Below, piece after piece: positions 55,636 to 64,000 of a stretch of DNA of 64,000 nt. A program made the position numbers and the translations under genes. The stretch's first letter is position 1. Every line of letters begins with the position of its first letter. This DNA is from Chersky-840 sp963848335 (lineage in GTDB: Bacteria > Actinomycetota > Acidimicrobiia > Acidimicrobiales > UBA8190). The stretch spans positions 1 through 64,000 of the forward strand of contig CAWKDD010000004.1 in assembly GCA_963848335.1 (NCBI GenBank), in the 5' to 3' direction. The notes under the pieces were generated by a model. The model ran no database searches. It had not been told where the DNA came from and saw only the letters and a list, made by a program, of their open reading frames with translations.

Positions 55636-56955
55636 ATGATCGACATCCGCCTGGCCAGGGAGAACCCCGAGACGGTGACGGCCGCCCTGGCCCGCAAGGG
55701 GGTCGATCCCGCCGAGGTGCAGCGCCTGCTCGACGCCGATCGCCGGGCCCGCCACGCCGTGGGGCGGCGCGACGAGCTGCGCGCCAGGGTGAAGGAGCTG
55801 TCGCGCCAGGTGGGTGAGGCCCGCCGTAGCGGCGACGAGGGGCGCGCCGCGGAGGCGGCCGAGGAGAGCCGGGCCGTCGGCGAGGAGGAGAGCGCCCTCG
55901 ACGCCGAGGCCACCGCGGCCCAGGCCGAGGTGCGGGAGCGGCTCCTGTGGCTGCCCAACCTGCCGTCGGAGGAGGCGCCCGACGGGGAAGACGACGACGA
56001 CAATCTCGTGGTGCGGCGCTGTCCCGAGACGGCGCGGAGCTACGCCGAGCACCAGCGCGTGCCCCACTGGGACGTGGGCGCGGCGCTCGGCATCCTCGAC
56101 CTCGAGCGCGGCGCCAAGTTGTCGGGCTCGATGTTCCCGCTGTACCGCGGGGCGGGGGCCCGCCTCATCCGGTCGCTCACCGCATTCGCCCTCGACCACC
56201 ACGCCGAGCTCTACGAGGAGATCCGGCCGCCCACGCTGGTGCGCACCGAGACCATGGTGTCGACGGGCCACCTGCCCAAGTTCTCCGACGACGCGTACCA
56301 CCTCGAACGCGACGACCTGTGGGCCATCCCCACCGCCGAGGTGCCGCTCACCTCCATGTACCGCGACGAGATCCTCGACGAGGCGGACCTTCCCATCCGG
56401 TTGACGGCGGGCACCTCCTGCTTCCGGCGCGAGGCGGGCTCGGCGGGGCGCGACACCCGGGGGCTGCTACGCGTGCACGAGTTCGACAAGGTCGAGCTGT
56501 TCGCCTACGCCACCGCCGAGCAGTCCCCCGCCGAGCACCTGGCCATGGTGGGACGCGCCGAGGCTCTGCTCCGAGAGCTCGACCTCGAGTACCGCGTCGT
56601 CGACATCTGCACCGGCGATCTCGGCAACGCCGCGGCGCGCACCTTCGACATCGACGTCTACGCCCCGGGGTGCGACATGTGGCTCGAGGTGTCGTCGGTG
56701 AGCTGGTGCACCGACTACCAGGCCCGGCGGGCCAACATCCGCTACCGCCGCGGTTCAGGCGGTTCAGGCGGTTCGGGCGGTTCGGGCGGTTCGACGGTGT
56801 TCGTGCACACGCTCAACGGTTCGGCCATCGCCTGGGCCCGGGTGTGGGCGGCGCTCGTGGAGCAGGGACGGCAGCCCGACGGGTCGGTCGTGCTGCCCTC
56901 GGCGCTGGCCCCCTACCTCGGAGGCCGCACCGTCATCGAGGCACCCCGGTCCTGA
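55636..56955 (+). CDS. serS: Seryl-tRNA synthetase with a Gly-Ser insert
   Basis: The 439-residue class II synthetase has an N-terminal coiled-coil arm (about 30-105), motif 2 CFRREAGSAGRDTRGLLRVH and motif 3 VHTLNGSAIAWARVWAALVE. Before motif 3 the usual short loop carries (Gly-Gly-Ser)5, encoded by a 9-base tandem repeat. The active-site segments TAEVPLTSMYRDEI and CTGDLGNAAARTFDIDVYAP are normal, so the enzyme should be active. ATG 55636 preferred over TTG 55627. Confidence 0.95.
   Translation: MIDIRLARENPETVTAALARKGVDPAEVQRLLDADRRARHAVGRRDELRARVKELSRQVGEARRSGDEGRAAEAAEESRAVGEEESALDAEATAAQAEVRERLLWLPNLPSEEAPDGEDDDDNLVVRRCPETARSYAEHQRVPHWDVGAALGILDLERGAKLSGSMFPLYRGAGARLIRSLTAFALDHHAELYEEIRPPTLVRTETMVSTGHLPKFSDDAYHLERDDLWAIPTAEVPLTSMYRDEILDEADLPIRLTAGTSCFRREAGSAGRDTRGLLRVHEFDKVELFAYATAEQSPAEHLAMVGRAEALLRELDLEYRVVDICTGDLGNAAARTFDIDVYAPGCDMWLEVSSVSWCTDYQARRANIRYRRGSGGSGGSGGSGGSTVFVHTLNGSAIAWARVWAALVEQGRQPDGSVVLPSALAPYLGGRTVIEAPRS
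56752..56796 (+). repeat. 9-base in-frame repeat in serS
   Basis: GGTTCAGGC/GGTTCGGGC, five units, encoding a Gly-Gly-Ser linker in the loop before motif 3. Confidence 0.92.
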
Positions 56956-56982
56956 GACCGGTCCGGGAAACGGCTCCGGTCG

Positions 56983-57750
56983 CTAGTTCGACCCGGGGAG
57001 CCGGACCGACAGGCACGTCACGTCTCCCTCGCGCTTTTGGAATTCGCTGATGTCGACGGGGACCACCTCGTAACCGAGATCCGCGACCAGGCCCGCGCTC
57101 TTGGGGCAGTTCGCCGCCATCAGGACCCTGTTCCCTCCCAGTAGCACGACATTCGATCCCTGCATTTCGGGGACGGCGCGGAACCTCGGGAAGACCCCGG
57201 GATCGGCCAACGCGGGCCAGTGCCCGATGAAGGTCCCGTCGGGAAGCGCCGTCACCGCCGACTTGAGGTGCGGGGCATGGCCCATGGGGACCGGGGTCAC
57301 CTTGGCGCCTTCGGGTTCCACCACGGCCCGTAGCTGCTCGATCCCCTCGAGGTTGGTCCGACCGCCCTGGCCGACGTAGATGTCGTCTCGGACGACGAGG
57401 ACGTCGCCGCCCTCGAGCGTGCCGGGGGCCTCGATGGTGTGGACCGAGTAGCCCAACGACGCCACCAGCTCTCCGACGCCGACGACCTCCGGTCGACGTG
57501 ACGGCACCGACGAGCGCGTCACGATGGCGGCTCTCTTGTACACGACCACGGGGTCCTCGATGAAGACACCATCGGGGCAGGGCTCGGCCTGAGGGACCAC
57601 GATGACCCGCCACCCGGCGGCGGTGACGATCTTCACGTACTCGGCCCATTGCCGGCGCGCCCGCGCAAAGTCGACCGGCTCCCGCGCCATGAAGGTCACG
57701 ATCCCGTCGGTGAGACTCTCATCGGGCTCGCGCACGAGCATCTGGTTCAT
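56983..57750 (-). CDS. Dimethylarginine dimethylaminohydrolase-like amidinohydrolase
   Basis: The 255-residue protein follows the DDAH fold: FIEDPVVVYKRAAIVTR, APGTLEGGDVLVVRDDIYVG, QGGRTNLEGIEQLRAV, the active-site His in GHAPHLKSAVTAL, and the C-terminal nucleophile Cys in REGDVTCLSVRLPG. Acts on methylated arginine or arginine to give citrulline. Substrate preference cannot be fixed from sequence. Confidence 0.87.
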   Translation of the reverse strand: MNQMLVREPDESLTDGIVTFMAREPVDFARARRQWAEYVKIVTAAGWRVIVVPQAEPCPDGVFIEDPVVVYKRAAIVTRSSVPSRRPEVVGVGELVASLGYSVHTIEAPGTLEGGDVLVVRDDIYVGQGGRTNLEGIEQLRAVVEPEGAKVTPVPMGHAPHLKSAVTALPDGTFIGHWPALADPGVFPRFRAVPEMQGSNVVLLGGNRVLMAANCPKSAGLVADLGYEVVPVDISEFQKREGDVTCLSVRLPGSN

Positions 57751-57766
57751 GGTCGAAGAATCCCCT

Positions 57767-57805
57767 GGCGTCGTTGACCGGCGTCGTTGACCGGCGTCGT
57801 CGACG
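57767..57805. repeat. 13-base tandem repeat upstream of the dimethylargininase gene
   Basis: GGCGTCGTTGACC at 57767 and 57780, and a diverged third unit at 57793. It lies 16 bases before the minus-strand start codon. Confidence 0.85.
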
Positions 57806-57932
57806 GCGCCTCTGGGTCGGATTATGCGCGACCACCCTCACGACGGGGCCAATTGCCCGTCAACGGTTGACCAACCCCGATTTCGGCCCCAATTTCGGTC
57901 CTCCGGGGATCCGGGACCTGTGAGGGGGAAGA

Positions 57933-59231
57933 ATGCGCCCCGTGGACCTCCCGGCCATCTCCCCGCCGCCGCCGGTCGCCGCCGGCGTCGGGATGCCGTG
58001 GGACGTCGGGGTCGAGGACCCGGTGGCGGCACTGGCCGAGGCCCGGCTCCTCCTCGGTGACACGTTCGTGGTCGACAGCGGCGGAGACCGCTTCCTGTTC
58101 ACCTTCTCGCCGAGCGGGGTCGCCGCCTTCTACGCGCTGGCCGAGGAGCGGGCCAGCAAGGCCGTCGCCGATTGGCGGATGCTGCGGCGCAAGCTTCCCG
58201 ACGAGATCTTCGCCGGCCGGCGCACGCTGCCGCACCAGCTCTTCGGCCGTGACGACGTCGCCGACTATCTCGTCCATGTCGACGAAGCACTCGACGCCGT
58301 GGTCGAGGAGCTGGGCCCGGCCGGAGACCTCGACGTGTTCGACTTCACCCGACGGCTCGGGCACCGGATCGGGCTGGCGTCGTGGGGTGGTCCCGGGGCG
58401 GCCTCGGGCGACCGGTTCGCCCGGCTGGCCGGCGCCTTCGACACGCTCGACGGCGCCGAGTCCTTCGTCCATCCCGACGCCATGGCGGCCGTGGCCGCGT
58501 CCGGGAAGGCGGCCGAGCGCGCCGCGCTGGAGGTGGTGGCGGGCGAGATCGGCGGCGCCTTGAGCGAGCTCCCCGGCCGCGAGCCGGACCACGCGCTGTT
58601 CGCCCGGGTGGTCGCGGCGTGGGCGGGGGAACCGGCCGGCGAGGCCACCCTCGGAGTGGCCATGGACGTGGCTCTCGTCCACGTGGCGTCCATGTCCAAT
58701 CTCTTCGCGGCCCTCGGCTGGATGCTCGTCGACCTCGTGACCCATCCCGACGAGCTGGCGCGGGTCCGGGACGGGGATCGGGCCCGGGCGGAGGTGTGCG
58801 CCCTGGAGTCGATCCGGTTGGCGCAAAGGTCGATCATGGCCCGCTACGTGTTGGCGCCGGTCACCGTCGACGTCGGGGACGCCGTCTACGAGGTGTCGGC
58901 CGGGGCCACCGTCGCCACCCTGCTACCCCTCACGAACACGAGCGCCGCTCCCGGCCTGCGGTCGTGGGATCCGAATCGCTGGAACCGGCGCCGCCTGGCA
59001 GACACCTCGGAGCTCGCGGCCGTCGAATTGGTGACGGTGTTCGGGCACGGCCGCCACACCTGTCCCGCCCAGCCGTTCTCGCTGTCGACGATGACGGCGG
59101 CCGCCTGCCGGCTGCTCGCCGCCTTCGACCTGGAGGCCGGCTGGGGCGAGCGCCCCCGACCGGTGCGCGCCCAGATCGGCGGGGTGGCGCGCGCCGCGGG
59201 CCCGTGCCCGGTGCGCTACCGCCGTCGGTGA
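57933..59231 (+). CDS. Cytochrome P450 with atypical I-helix
   Basis: A 432-residue soluble P450. The ExxR motif is CALESIRLAQ, the PERF-like region is WDPNRWNRRRL, and the heme loop is FGHGRHTCPAQPFSLS with the axial Cys. The I helix reads LVHVASMSNLFAALGW, so the usual AGx(D/E)T is replaced by an ASxSN pattern like that in CYP7/CYP8 families, where Asn stands at the Thr position. This suggests unusual oxygen chemistry, perhaps isomerisation or peroxide use (inference). No ferredoxin gene is adjacent. Confidence 0.87.
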   Translation: MRPVDLPAISPPPPVAAGVGMPWDVGVEDPVAALAEARLLLGDTFVVDSGGDRFLFTFSPSGVAAFYALAEERASKAVADWRMLRRKLPDEIFAGRRTLPHQLFGRDDVADYLVHVDEALDAVVEELGPAGDLDVFDFTRRLGHRIGLASWGGPGAASGDRFARLAGAFDTLDGAESFVHPDAMAAVAASGKAAERAALEVVAGEIGGALSELPGREPDHALFARVVAAWAGEPAGEATLGVAMDVALVHVASMSNLFAALGWMLVDLVTHPDELARVRDGDRARAEVCALESIRLAQRSIMARYVLAPVTVDVGDAVYEVSAGATVATLLPLTNTSAAPGLRSWDPNRWNRRRLADTSELAAVELVTVFGHGRHTCPAQPFSLSTMTAAACRLLAAFDLEAGWGERPRPVRAQIGGVARAAGPCPVRYRRR

Positions 59232-59250
59232 CGCCTGCCTCCGTGCGGCA

Positions 59251-59276
59251 CGGTGGTTCGGCGGCTCGGTGGTTCA
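59251..59276. repeat. 16-base duplication at the gadB stop codon
   Basis: CGGTGGTTC occurs at 59251 and 59267. The second copy runs into the gadB stop (TCA 59274-59276); in the first the matching triplet is TCG, so the extra stop is not kept. Confidence 0.65.
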
Positions 59277-60650
59277 GTGGTGGAAGCCGGTGTCGGCGCG
59301 CCCTGGGTGCGTGCTGCGCAGGCGCTCGTCGATGCGCTTCAGGTCCTCGACCAACATGCTGGCGAGATCCCGGCTGAACCCGTTGCGCACCACGATGCGC
59401 AGCACCGCCACGTCGTCGAGGGCGGGCGGCATGGTGTACGCGGGGACGAGCCAGCCCCGGATCCGCAGCGCGTCGGAGACGTCGTAGACGGTGTAGGGGG
59501 CATGGCGGATCTTGAAGGCGAAGGCGGGGATGCCGTCGCCCTCGGAGACGAGCTCGTATGGCGCCAACTTGGCGATCTCCTGGGCCAGCCAGCGCGCGGT
59601 CTCCCGGCTGGCGTGCTGCACCTGACGGAACCCGTGCACCCCGAGCCGCAGGAAGTTGTAGTACTGGGCCACCACCTGCGCTCCGGGCCGTGAGAAGTTG
59701 AGGGCGAAGGTGGGCATCTTGCCCCCGAGGTAGTCGACGTCGAAGACCAGCTCGTCGGGGAGCGCGGCCCGATCGCGCCAGATGATCCACCCCACCCCCG
59801 GGTAGACGAGCCCGTACTTGTGACCCGAAGCGTTGATGGAGTGGACGCGGGGCAGCCGGAAGTCCCACTCCAACTGCGGGTCGAGGAAGGGGGCGATGAA
59901 GCCGCCCGACGCGCCGTCGACATGGACGGGCACGTCCACGCCGCTCGAGGCGGCGAGATCGTCGAGCGCGGCCGCGATGGCGGCGACGGGCTCGTAGACA
60001 CCGTCATAGGTCGATCCCATCACGGCGACGACGCCGATGGTGTTCTCGTCGCAATGCGAAGCGGCCGCCTCCGCCGTCAGGCAGGTGGTGGTCGGGCCGA
60101 CGGGTACGAGCCGGGCTTCGACATCCCAGTAGCGGCAGAACTTCTCCCAGCACACCTGCACGTTGGCACCCATCACGAGGTTGGGCCGATCGGCGGGCTT
60201 GCCGGCTGCTTGTCGGCGCTGGCGCCACAGGAACTTGAGTGCCAGCCCTCCCAACATGCACGCCTCGCTCGAGCCGGTCGTCGAGCACCCGGTCGCCCCG
60301 CCTTCGTCCCCCGCGTGCCAGAGGTCGGCGAGGATGTTGACACAGCGCCGCTCGAGCTCGGCGGTCTGCGGGTACTCGTCCTTGTCGATCATGTTCTTGG
60401 CCGAGCATTCGGCGATCAGCCGCTCGGCGTCCTGCTCCATCCAGGTGGTGACGAAGGTGGCCAGGTTGAGCCGGGCGTTGCCGTCCAGGAGCAGCTCGTC
60501 GTGGACGATCTCGTAGGCGGTGTCCGCCGGCATCCCGCTCTGCGCCAGCCTGAGCTTGGGGATCTCGCTGACCTCGCCCAGCTGGGTGAATTGCGGACGG
60601 ACCAGCAGCTGGTCCGTGGCCGTGTCGGTCTCGTGCTTGTGCAGGGGCAT
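59274..60650 (-). CDS. gad: Glutamate decarboxylase
   Basis: A 458-residue PLP enzyme of the GadA/B type: GMPADTAYEIVHDELLLDGN, DEYPQTAELERRCVNILADL, GCSTTGSSEACMLGGLALK, VHVDGASGGFIAPFLDP and the PLP lysine in SINASGHKYGLVYPGVGW. The N terminus is histidine-bearing, and the C terminus ends GFHH. In E. coli GadB a C-terminal His closes the active site at neutral pH, so similar pH control is possible (inference). It converts glutamate to GABA, consuming a proton. No antiporter gene is near. Confidence 0.93.
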   Translation of the reverse strand: MPLHKHETDTATDQLLVRPQFTQLGEVSEIPKLRLAQSGMPADTAYEIVHDELLLDGNARLNLATFVTTWMEQDAERLIAECSAKNMIDKDEYPQTAELERRCVNILADLWHAGDEGGATGCSTTGSSEACMLGGLALKFLWRQRRQAAGKPADRPNLVMGANVQVCWEKFCRYWDVEARLVPVGPTTTCLTAEAAASHCDENTIGVVAVMGSTYDGVYEPVAAIAAALDDLAASSGVDVPVHVDGASGGFIAPFLDPQLEWDFRLPRVHSINASGHKYGLVYPGVGWIIWRDRAALPDELVFDVDYLGGKMPTFALNFSRPGAQVVAQYYNFLRLGVHGFRQVQHASRETARWLAQEIAKLAPYELVSEGDGIPAFAFKIRHAPYTVYDVSDALRIRGWLVPAYTMPPALDDVAVLRIVVRNGFSRDLASMLVEDLKRIDERLRSTHPGRADTGFHH

Positions 60651-60671
60651 GCCCGGACCGTAGTGCGGTCC

Positions 60672-61895
60672 TCAGGTGGGTTTCTGGTCGACCAGGACGC
60701 AGCGGGTTCCGCTGTAGATGGTGGGCATGCACTTGTTGCAGTGGACACAAAGCGAGGAGCGGGAGGTGCCGGCCTGCATCTGCGACACGAGATCAGGCTC
60801 GCGCAGCAGCGCGCGGGCCATGGCGACGAAGGAGAACCCCTCCGACAGCGCCCGCTCGACGGTCCCGAGCTCGTTGATCCCGCCCAGCAGGACGAGGGGC
60901 ATGTCGAGCGCGGCCCGGAACTGCCGGGCGTAGGGGAGAAAGAAGGCCTCCTCGAAGGGGTAGTCGGGCATGAACCGGCGCCCCACCACACCGAACCCGA
61001 GGCGCAGCGCCCAGGGAAGGGTGGCGGCGAATTCCTGGCGGGGCGCTTCACCCCGGAAGAGGTACATGGGGTTGGCGAGCGAGCTCCCGCCGGTGAGCGT
61101 CAACGCGTCGAGCGCCCCGTCGGCCTGGAGCAGCCGGGCGACCTCGACGCTGTCGTCGAGCCACAGGCCGCCCGGGACCCCGTCGGCCATGTTGAGCTTG
61201 GCCGTCACCGCGGCGCGGTCTCCCACCGCGTCGCGCACGGTGCCGAGGACCTGGCGGGCGAAGCGGGCGCGGTTCTCCACGCTTCCTCCCCACCGGTCGC
61301 GCCGGCGATTGAGCTTCGGGCTCAAGAACGCGCTCAGCAGGTAGTTGTGGCCCAGATGGACCTCGATGCTGTCGAAGCCGGCGTCCACAACGGCGCGCGC
61401 GGCACGGCCGTAGTCGGCGGTCACCCTGGCGATGTCCGCCTCGGTGATCTCCCGGCTCACGGTCCCGAGGGGGCTCACGTGGCGAGAAGGCGCCAGCGCC
61501 GGGGCGCGGTTGGACCGGGGGTTGGCCACGGGGCCGGCATGGCCGAGCTGCGCGGCGACGGCCGCGCCGGTGTCGTGCACGGCCTCGGTGAGCCGGCGCA
61601 GGCCCGGGAGCACGTCGTCGTGCATGGAGAGGCAGTGGCGGTCCGTGCGTCCTTCGGGAGACACCGCCAGGTACGCGACCGTCGTCATGGCTGCACCTCC
61701 GGCCCCCACCCGGCGGTGGAAGTCGACGAGCGCGTCGGTGACCTGTCCCCTCGGCGACGATCCCTCGAAGGTGGCCGCTTTGATGAAGCGGTTCCGTAGC
61801 GTCACCGGCCCGAGACGGGCGGCCTCGAAGGGTTTGGGCCCGGGCCGGGCTTCGGCCTGGGCTTCGGGCCGGGCTTCAGCCTGGGCTTCGGTCAC
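60672..61895 (-). CDS. NADH:flavin oxidoreductase, Old Yellow Enzyme family
   Basis: The FMN barrel protein (about 407 residues) shows LRNRFIKAATFEG, QLGHAGPVANPRSN, the signature HLGHNYLLSAFLSPKLNRRR with DRWGGSVENRARF, and LLGGINELGTVERAL. Near the C terminus CVHCNKCMPTIYSGTRC has four Cys in the spacing of the Fe-S motif of 2,4-dienoyl-CoA reductase-type members, although the C-terminal NAD domain is absent. GTG 61895 chosen; the N terminus has a duplicated EAQAEARP segment. Substrate unknown. Confidence 0.87.
   Translation of the reverse strand: MTEAQAEARPEAQAEARPGPKPFEAARLGPVTLRNRFIKAATFEGSSPRGQVTDALVDFHRRVGAGGAAMTTVAYLAVSPEGRTDRHCLSMHDDVLPGLRRLTEAVHDTGAAVAAQLGHAGPVANPRSNRAPALAPSRHVSPLGTVSREITEADIARVTADYGRAARAVVDAGFDSIEVHLGHNYLLSAFLSPKLNRRRDRWGGSVENRARFARQVLGTVRDAVGDRAAVTAKLNMADGVPGGLWLDDSVEVARLLQADGALDALTLTGGSSLANPMYLFRGEAPRQEFAATLPWALRLGFGVVGRRFMPDYPFEEAFFLPYARQFRAALDMPLVLLGGINELGTVERALSEGFSFVAMARALLREPDLVSQMQAGTSRSSLCVHCNKCMPTIYSGTRCVLVDQKPT
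61842..61889. repeat. 24-base in-frame duplication at the start of the OYE gene
   Basis: Two nearly identical 24-base units (61842 and 61866) encode the EAQAEARP-type duplicated N terminus. Confidence 0.85.
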
Positions 61896-61908
61896 GTCGG
61901 GCCGACGG

Positions 61909-62738
61909 TCACCCGTCGGCGGGGATCTCGAACCGGTAGCCCACACCCCGGACCGTGGTGATGATGGCGGGCGACGAGGGGTCGGACTCGATGTGCGTCC
62001 GGAGGCGCTTGATGTGGACGTCGAGGGTCTTGGTGTCGCCTACGTAGTCGGCACCCCACACCCTGTCGATGAGGGTGTCCCTGGTGAGGACCCGGCCCGC
62101 GTTCTCGACGAGAAGGACGAGTAGCTCGAATTCCTTGCGCCGCAGATGGACCTCCTGCCCGCGCACGAAGACGCGGTGGCGGTCGGGGTCGACTCTCACC
62201 CCTCCCACCTCGGAGACGGCTCCCCGCTCGGACCTGTCCTCAGCGGGAGGTTGCGATCCCGACGCCGCGAGGGGGCGCGGCGCAGCACGGCCCGCATCCG
62301 GGCCACGAGCTCTCGCAGCCGGTAGGGCTTCGTGACGTAGTCGTCGGCGCCGACCTCGAGGCCCACGACCGTGTCGATCTCGGTTCCCTTGGCGGTCACC
62401 ATGATGATGGGGACATGGGAACGGGCGCGGATCGCCCGGCACACGTCGACGCCCGACATCTTGGGCAACATGATGTCGAGAAGGACGAGGTCGGGGTCGA
62501 TGGCGTCGAACAGCGCCAGGGCTTCGGGGCCGTCCCGGGCCACCGAGACGTCGAAGCCCTCGCGTCCCAGCCCCACCACCAGGGCGTCGACGAAGGACTC
62601 CTCGTCTTCGGCCACGAGGACCGTCACCGCCCGGGCGCGGTCGGGCCCGCGGTCGGGGGTATCGGCCGGACGCTCGGCCCGTCCCCCTCGTTGGGGGGCA
62701 CGTGGATGGGTCGGGTGCGCGCCCGCGGTGGTGCTCAC
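61909..62738 (-). CDS. regX3: RegX3-like response regulator, apparent frameshift in the linker
   Basis: The receiver domain (VTVLVAEDEESFVDALVVGL, phospho-Asp in DPDLVLLDIMLPKMSG, IIMVTAKGTEIDTVVGLEVG, ADDYVTKPYRLRELVARMRA) and the winged-helix output domain (VHLRRKEFELLVLLVENAGR, VLTRDTLIDRVWGADYVGDT, KTLDVHIKRLRTHIE) are both complete but in different frames. The break is in the variable linker, about 62215-62285. Here one base appears missing (or two extra), the opposite of the +1 shifts elsewhere. Close to mycobacterial RegX3, the phosphate-starvation regulator. GTG 62738 has GAGGA seven bases upstream. Confidence 0.88.
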
Positions 62739-62802
62739 GACCCGATCCTCGCGCTGATCCTCACGGAGTGGTCCTCGCTCCCCGGGACGGGCCGCGCTCG
62801 GC

Positions 62803-64000
62803 TCACAGGACCTCGGAGTGCGTCGGGAGGATGAGCCGGAAGGTCGACCCCTCTCCCTCGCGCGAATCGACCTCGACGTGTCCCTGGTGGTTGGCGGCCA
62901 CGTGTCGGACGATAGACAAGCCCAGGCCGGTGCCTCCGCTGTTGCGACTGCGGCCCTGGTCGACGCGGTAGAAGCGCTCGAAGATCCGGTCGAGGTCGCG
63001 GGCGGGGATGCCCACGCCGTGGTCCTCGACGTCGAGGTGGACCTGCCCGTCGGAGACCCTGCCGGCGAAGCGCACCGAACTGCCGTCGTAGGAGAACTTC
63101 ACCGCGTTCTCGAGCAGGTTGTACAGAGCGGACACGAGCTGGCGACGGTCCCCGAGCACGGTGACCGGAGGCGTGGGCTCCTCGAGCTCGATCTTCACGT
63201 CGCGCTGGTCGGCGGCGGCGCGCATGCGCTCGACGGCCTCGGCCATGATCAGGTTCACGAGCACGGGCTCACGGGGCGGGGCCTCCTCAGCCTCGATACG
63301 CGACAAGTCGAGAAGGTCGTCGATGATGCGGCTCACCCGGAAGGCCTCGGTGTGGATGCGGCTGGCGAGGCGTTGGGCCACGGTGGGGTCGGTCTCGGAG
63401 ACCAGGGTCTCTGCCAGCAGTCCCAGCGCCCCCATGGGGGTCTTGAGCTCGTGGCTCACATTGGCGACGAAGTCACGCCGGATCTCCTCGAGGCGCCGCC
63501 GCTCTGACACGTCGTCGATGGCGGCGATGACCCCGAGAGTGCGGCGGCCGTCGTCGATGAGCTGCGTGGAAACTGCCAGGGTGCGGCGCGGCGGGCCGTA
63601 GAGGTCGAGCGTCTTGTACGCCGAGCCCTGCTTCCAGGCGTCGGCGAGAAGGTCGACCACGGCCTGGGCGGCGAGAGCGTCACCGTGGCGCCCGCCCATG
63701 AGCCCCACGGCGCGCGCGTTGCGGAACACGACAGTTCCGTTCTCGTCGCACACGATCACACCCTGGGGGAGCGTGTCGAGGGCGCGCCGGAGCCTGATGG
63801 CGTCCGCCGACGACTCGGCCACCGCCTCGGCGGCGCGATCGGTGACGAGCTCGAGGTGATGCAACGCGGGCTCGATCCCCGTGCCGCGCTCTTCGACCGG
63901 CGCGTCGACACCGAGGCGCGACGCCAGTGCCGACAATCGTTGCTCGAGCGACTGGCGGCCCGACCGGCGTCCGAGCACCGTGGCCACCACGATCCCGACG
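62803..64000 (-). CDS. senX3: SenX3-like sensor histidine kinase (partial, N terminus beyond the window)
   Basis: The visible part of about 399 residues holds the end of a membrane segment (VGIVVATVLGRR), a PAS domain (LDTLPQGVIVCDENGTVVFR), the dimerisation helix with the phospho-His in FVANVSHELKTPMGALGLLA, and the ATPase domain with N box LYNLLENAVKFSYDG, DVEDHGVGIPARDLDRIFER and GTGLGLSIVRHVAANHQGHV. Arrangement with the RegX3-like regulator downstream (65 bases) matches senX3-regX3 of other Actinobacteria. Confidence 0.9.
   Translation of the reverse strand, partial: VGIVVATVLGRRSGRQSLEQRLSALASRLGVDAPVEERGTGIEPALHHLELVTDRAAEAVAESSADAIRLRRALDTLPQGVIVCDENGTVVFRNARAVGLMGGRHGDALAAQAVVDLLADAWKQGSAYKTLDLYGPPRRTLAVSTQLIDDGRRTLGVIAAIDDVSERRRLEEIRRDFVANVSHELKTPMGALGLLAETLVSETDPTVAQRLASRIHTEAFRVSRIIDDLLDLSRIEAEEAPPREPVLVNLIMAEAVERMRAAADQRDVKIELEEPTPPVTVLGDRRQLVSALYNLLENAVKFSYDGSSVRFAGRVSDGQVHLDVEDHGVGIPARDLDRIFERFYRVDQGRSRNSGGTGLGLSIVRHVAANHQGHVEVDSREGEGSTFRLILPTHSEVL

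Overview
The window is GC-rich DNA of an actinobacterium, with nearly every base coding and many genes overlapping by 1-4 bases. Markers that point to Actinomycetota are the dnaK-grpE-dnaJ-hspR-clpB operon with an HspR-type operator, a bifunctional-type dCTP deaminase, a SenX3/RegX3-like two-component pair, DUF2017 next to clpS, a DUF222-HNH protein and an HU protein with a lysine/arginine-rich tail. The WLVASDGGVF-type repeats of the secreted amidase and the general gene style suggest Acidimicrobiia, but that rank is an inference.

Layout. 1-8.1 kb: tRNA-Gly, dcd, a membrane Fe-S oxidoreductase, a cyclic-nucleotide-binding protein, two small membrane proteins, amtB-glnK behind a GlnR-like box, and gpmA. 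8.4-15.7 kb: a small unknown gene and the heat-shock operon. 15.8-24.6 kb: purA-purD-purB-purC-purS-purQ and purL. 24.8-26.1 kb: crcB-DUF190-crcB fluoride-export cluster. 26-33.7 kb: accessory genes (PhyH dioxygenase and PadR regulator, SDR, methyltransferases, Nudix, DUF222-HNH, PHP phosphoesterase). 33.9-37.1 kb: purF-purM-pyrE. 37.3-44.7 kb: flavin disulfide reductase, PNPOx-like protein, SDR, HU, a large secreted repeat protein with an LAFTG motif, and comB. 44.8-45.0 kb: tRNA-Phe, tRNA-Asp and tRNA-Glu. 45.1-49.9 kb: an S51-peptidase/CysRS-tail fusion, DUF2017, clpS, ctaA, and divergent ctaB-tlpA. 50-64 kb: methyltransferase, SDR, amidase, LOG-like protein, ABC exporter, serS, dimethylargininase, cytochrome P450, glutamate decarboxylase, an Old-Yellow-Enzyme family protein, and a RegX3/SenX3-like pair whose kinase runs off the right edge.

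Two patterns stand out. (1) Between 8.4 and 24.6 kb ten otherwise well-conserved genes need 29 single extra bases removed to read through; 23 of these lie in the last 5 kb of that span (purB to purL). All are +1, with no in-frame stops. This most likely reflects consensus error in the assembly, but its one-sidedness and clustering should be checked on raw reads. (2) Short duplications sit on or next to stop codons at many gene ends, especially between convergent genes. Their periods (10, 11, 13, 14, 16, 17, 19, 20, 22, 28 and 31 bases) are never multiples of three, whereas repeats inside genes are 9 or 24 bases. In several loci this places copies of the stop codon in the other reading frames.

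The window holds most of de novo purine synthesis (purF, D, S, Q, L, M, C, B, then purA) in two blocks, part of heme A synthesis (ctaA, ctaB) and a complete chaperone/disaggregase operon. No CRISPR array, insertion sequence, prophage or obvious defence island is visible.
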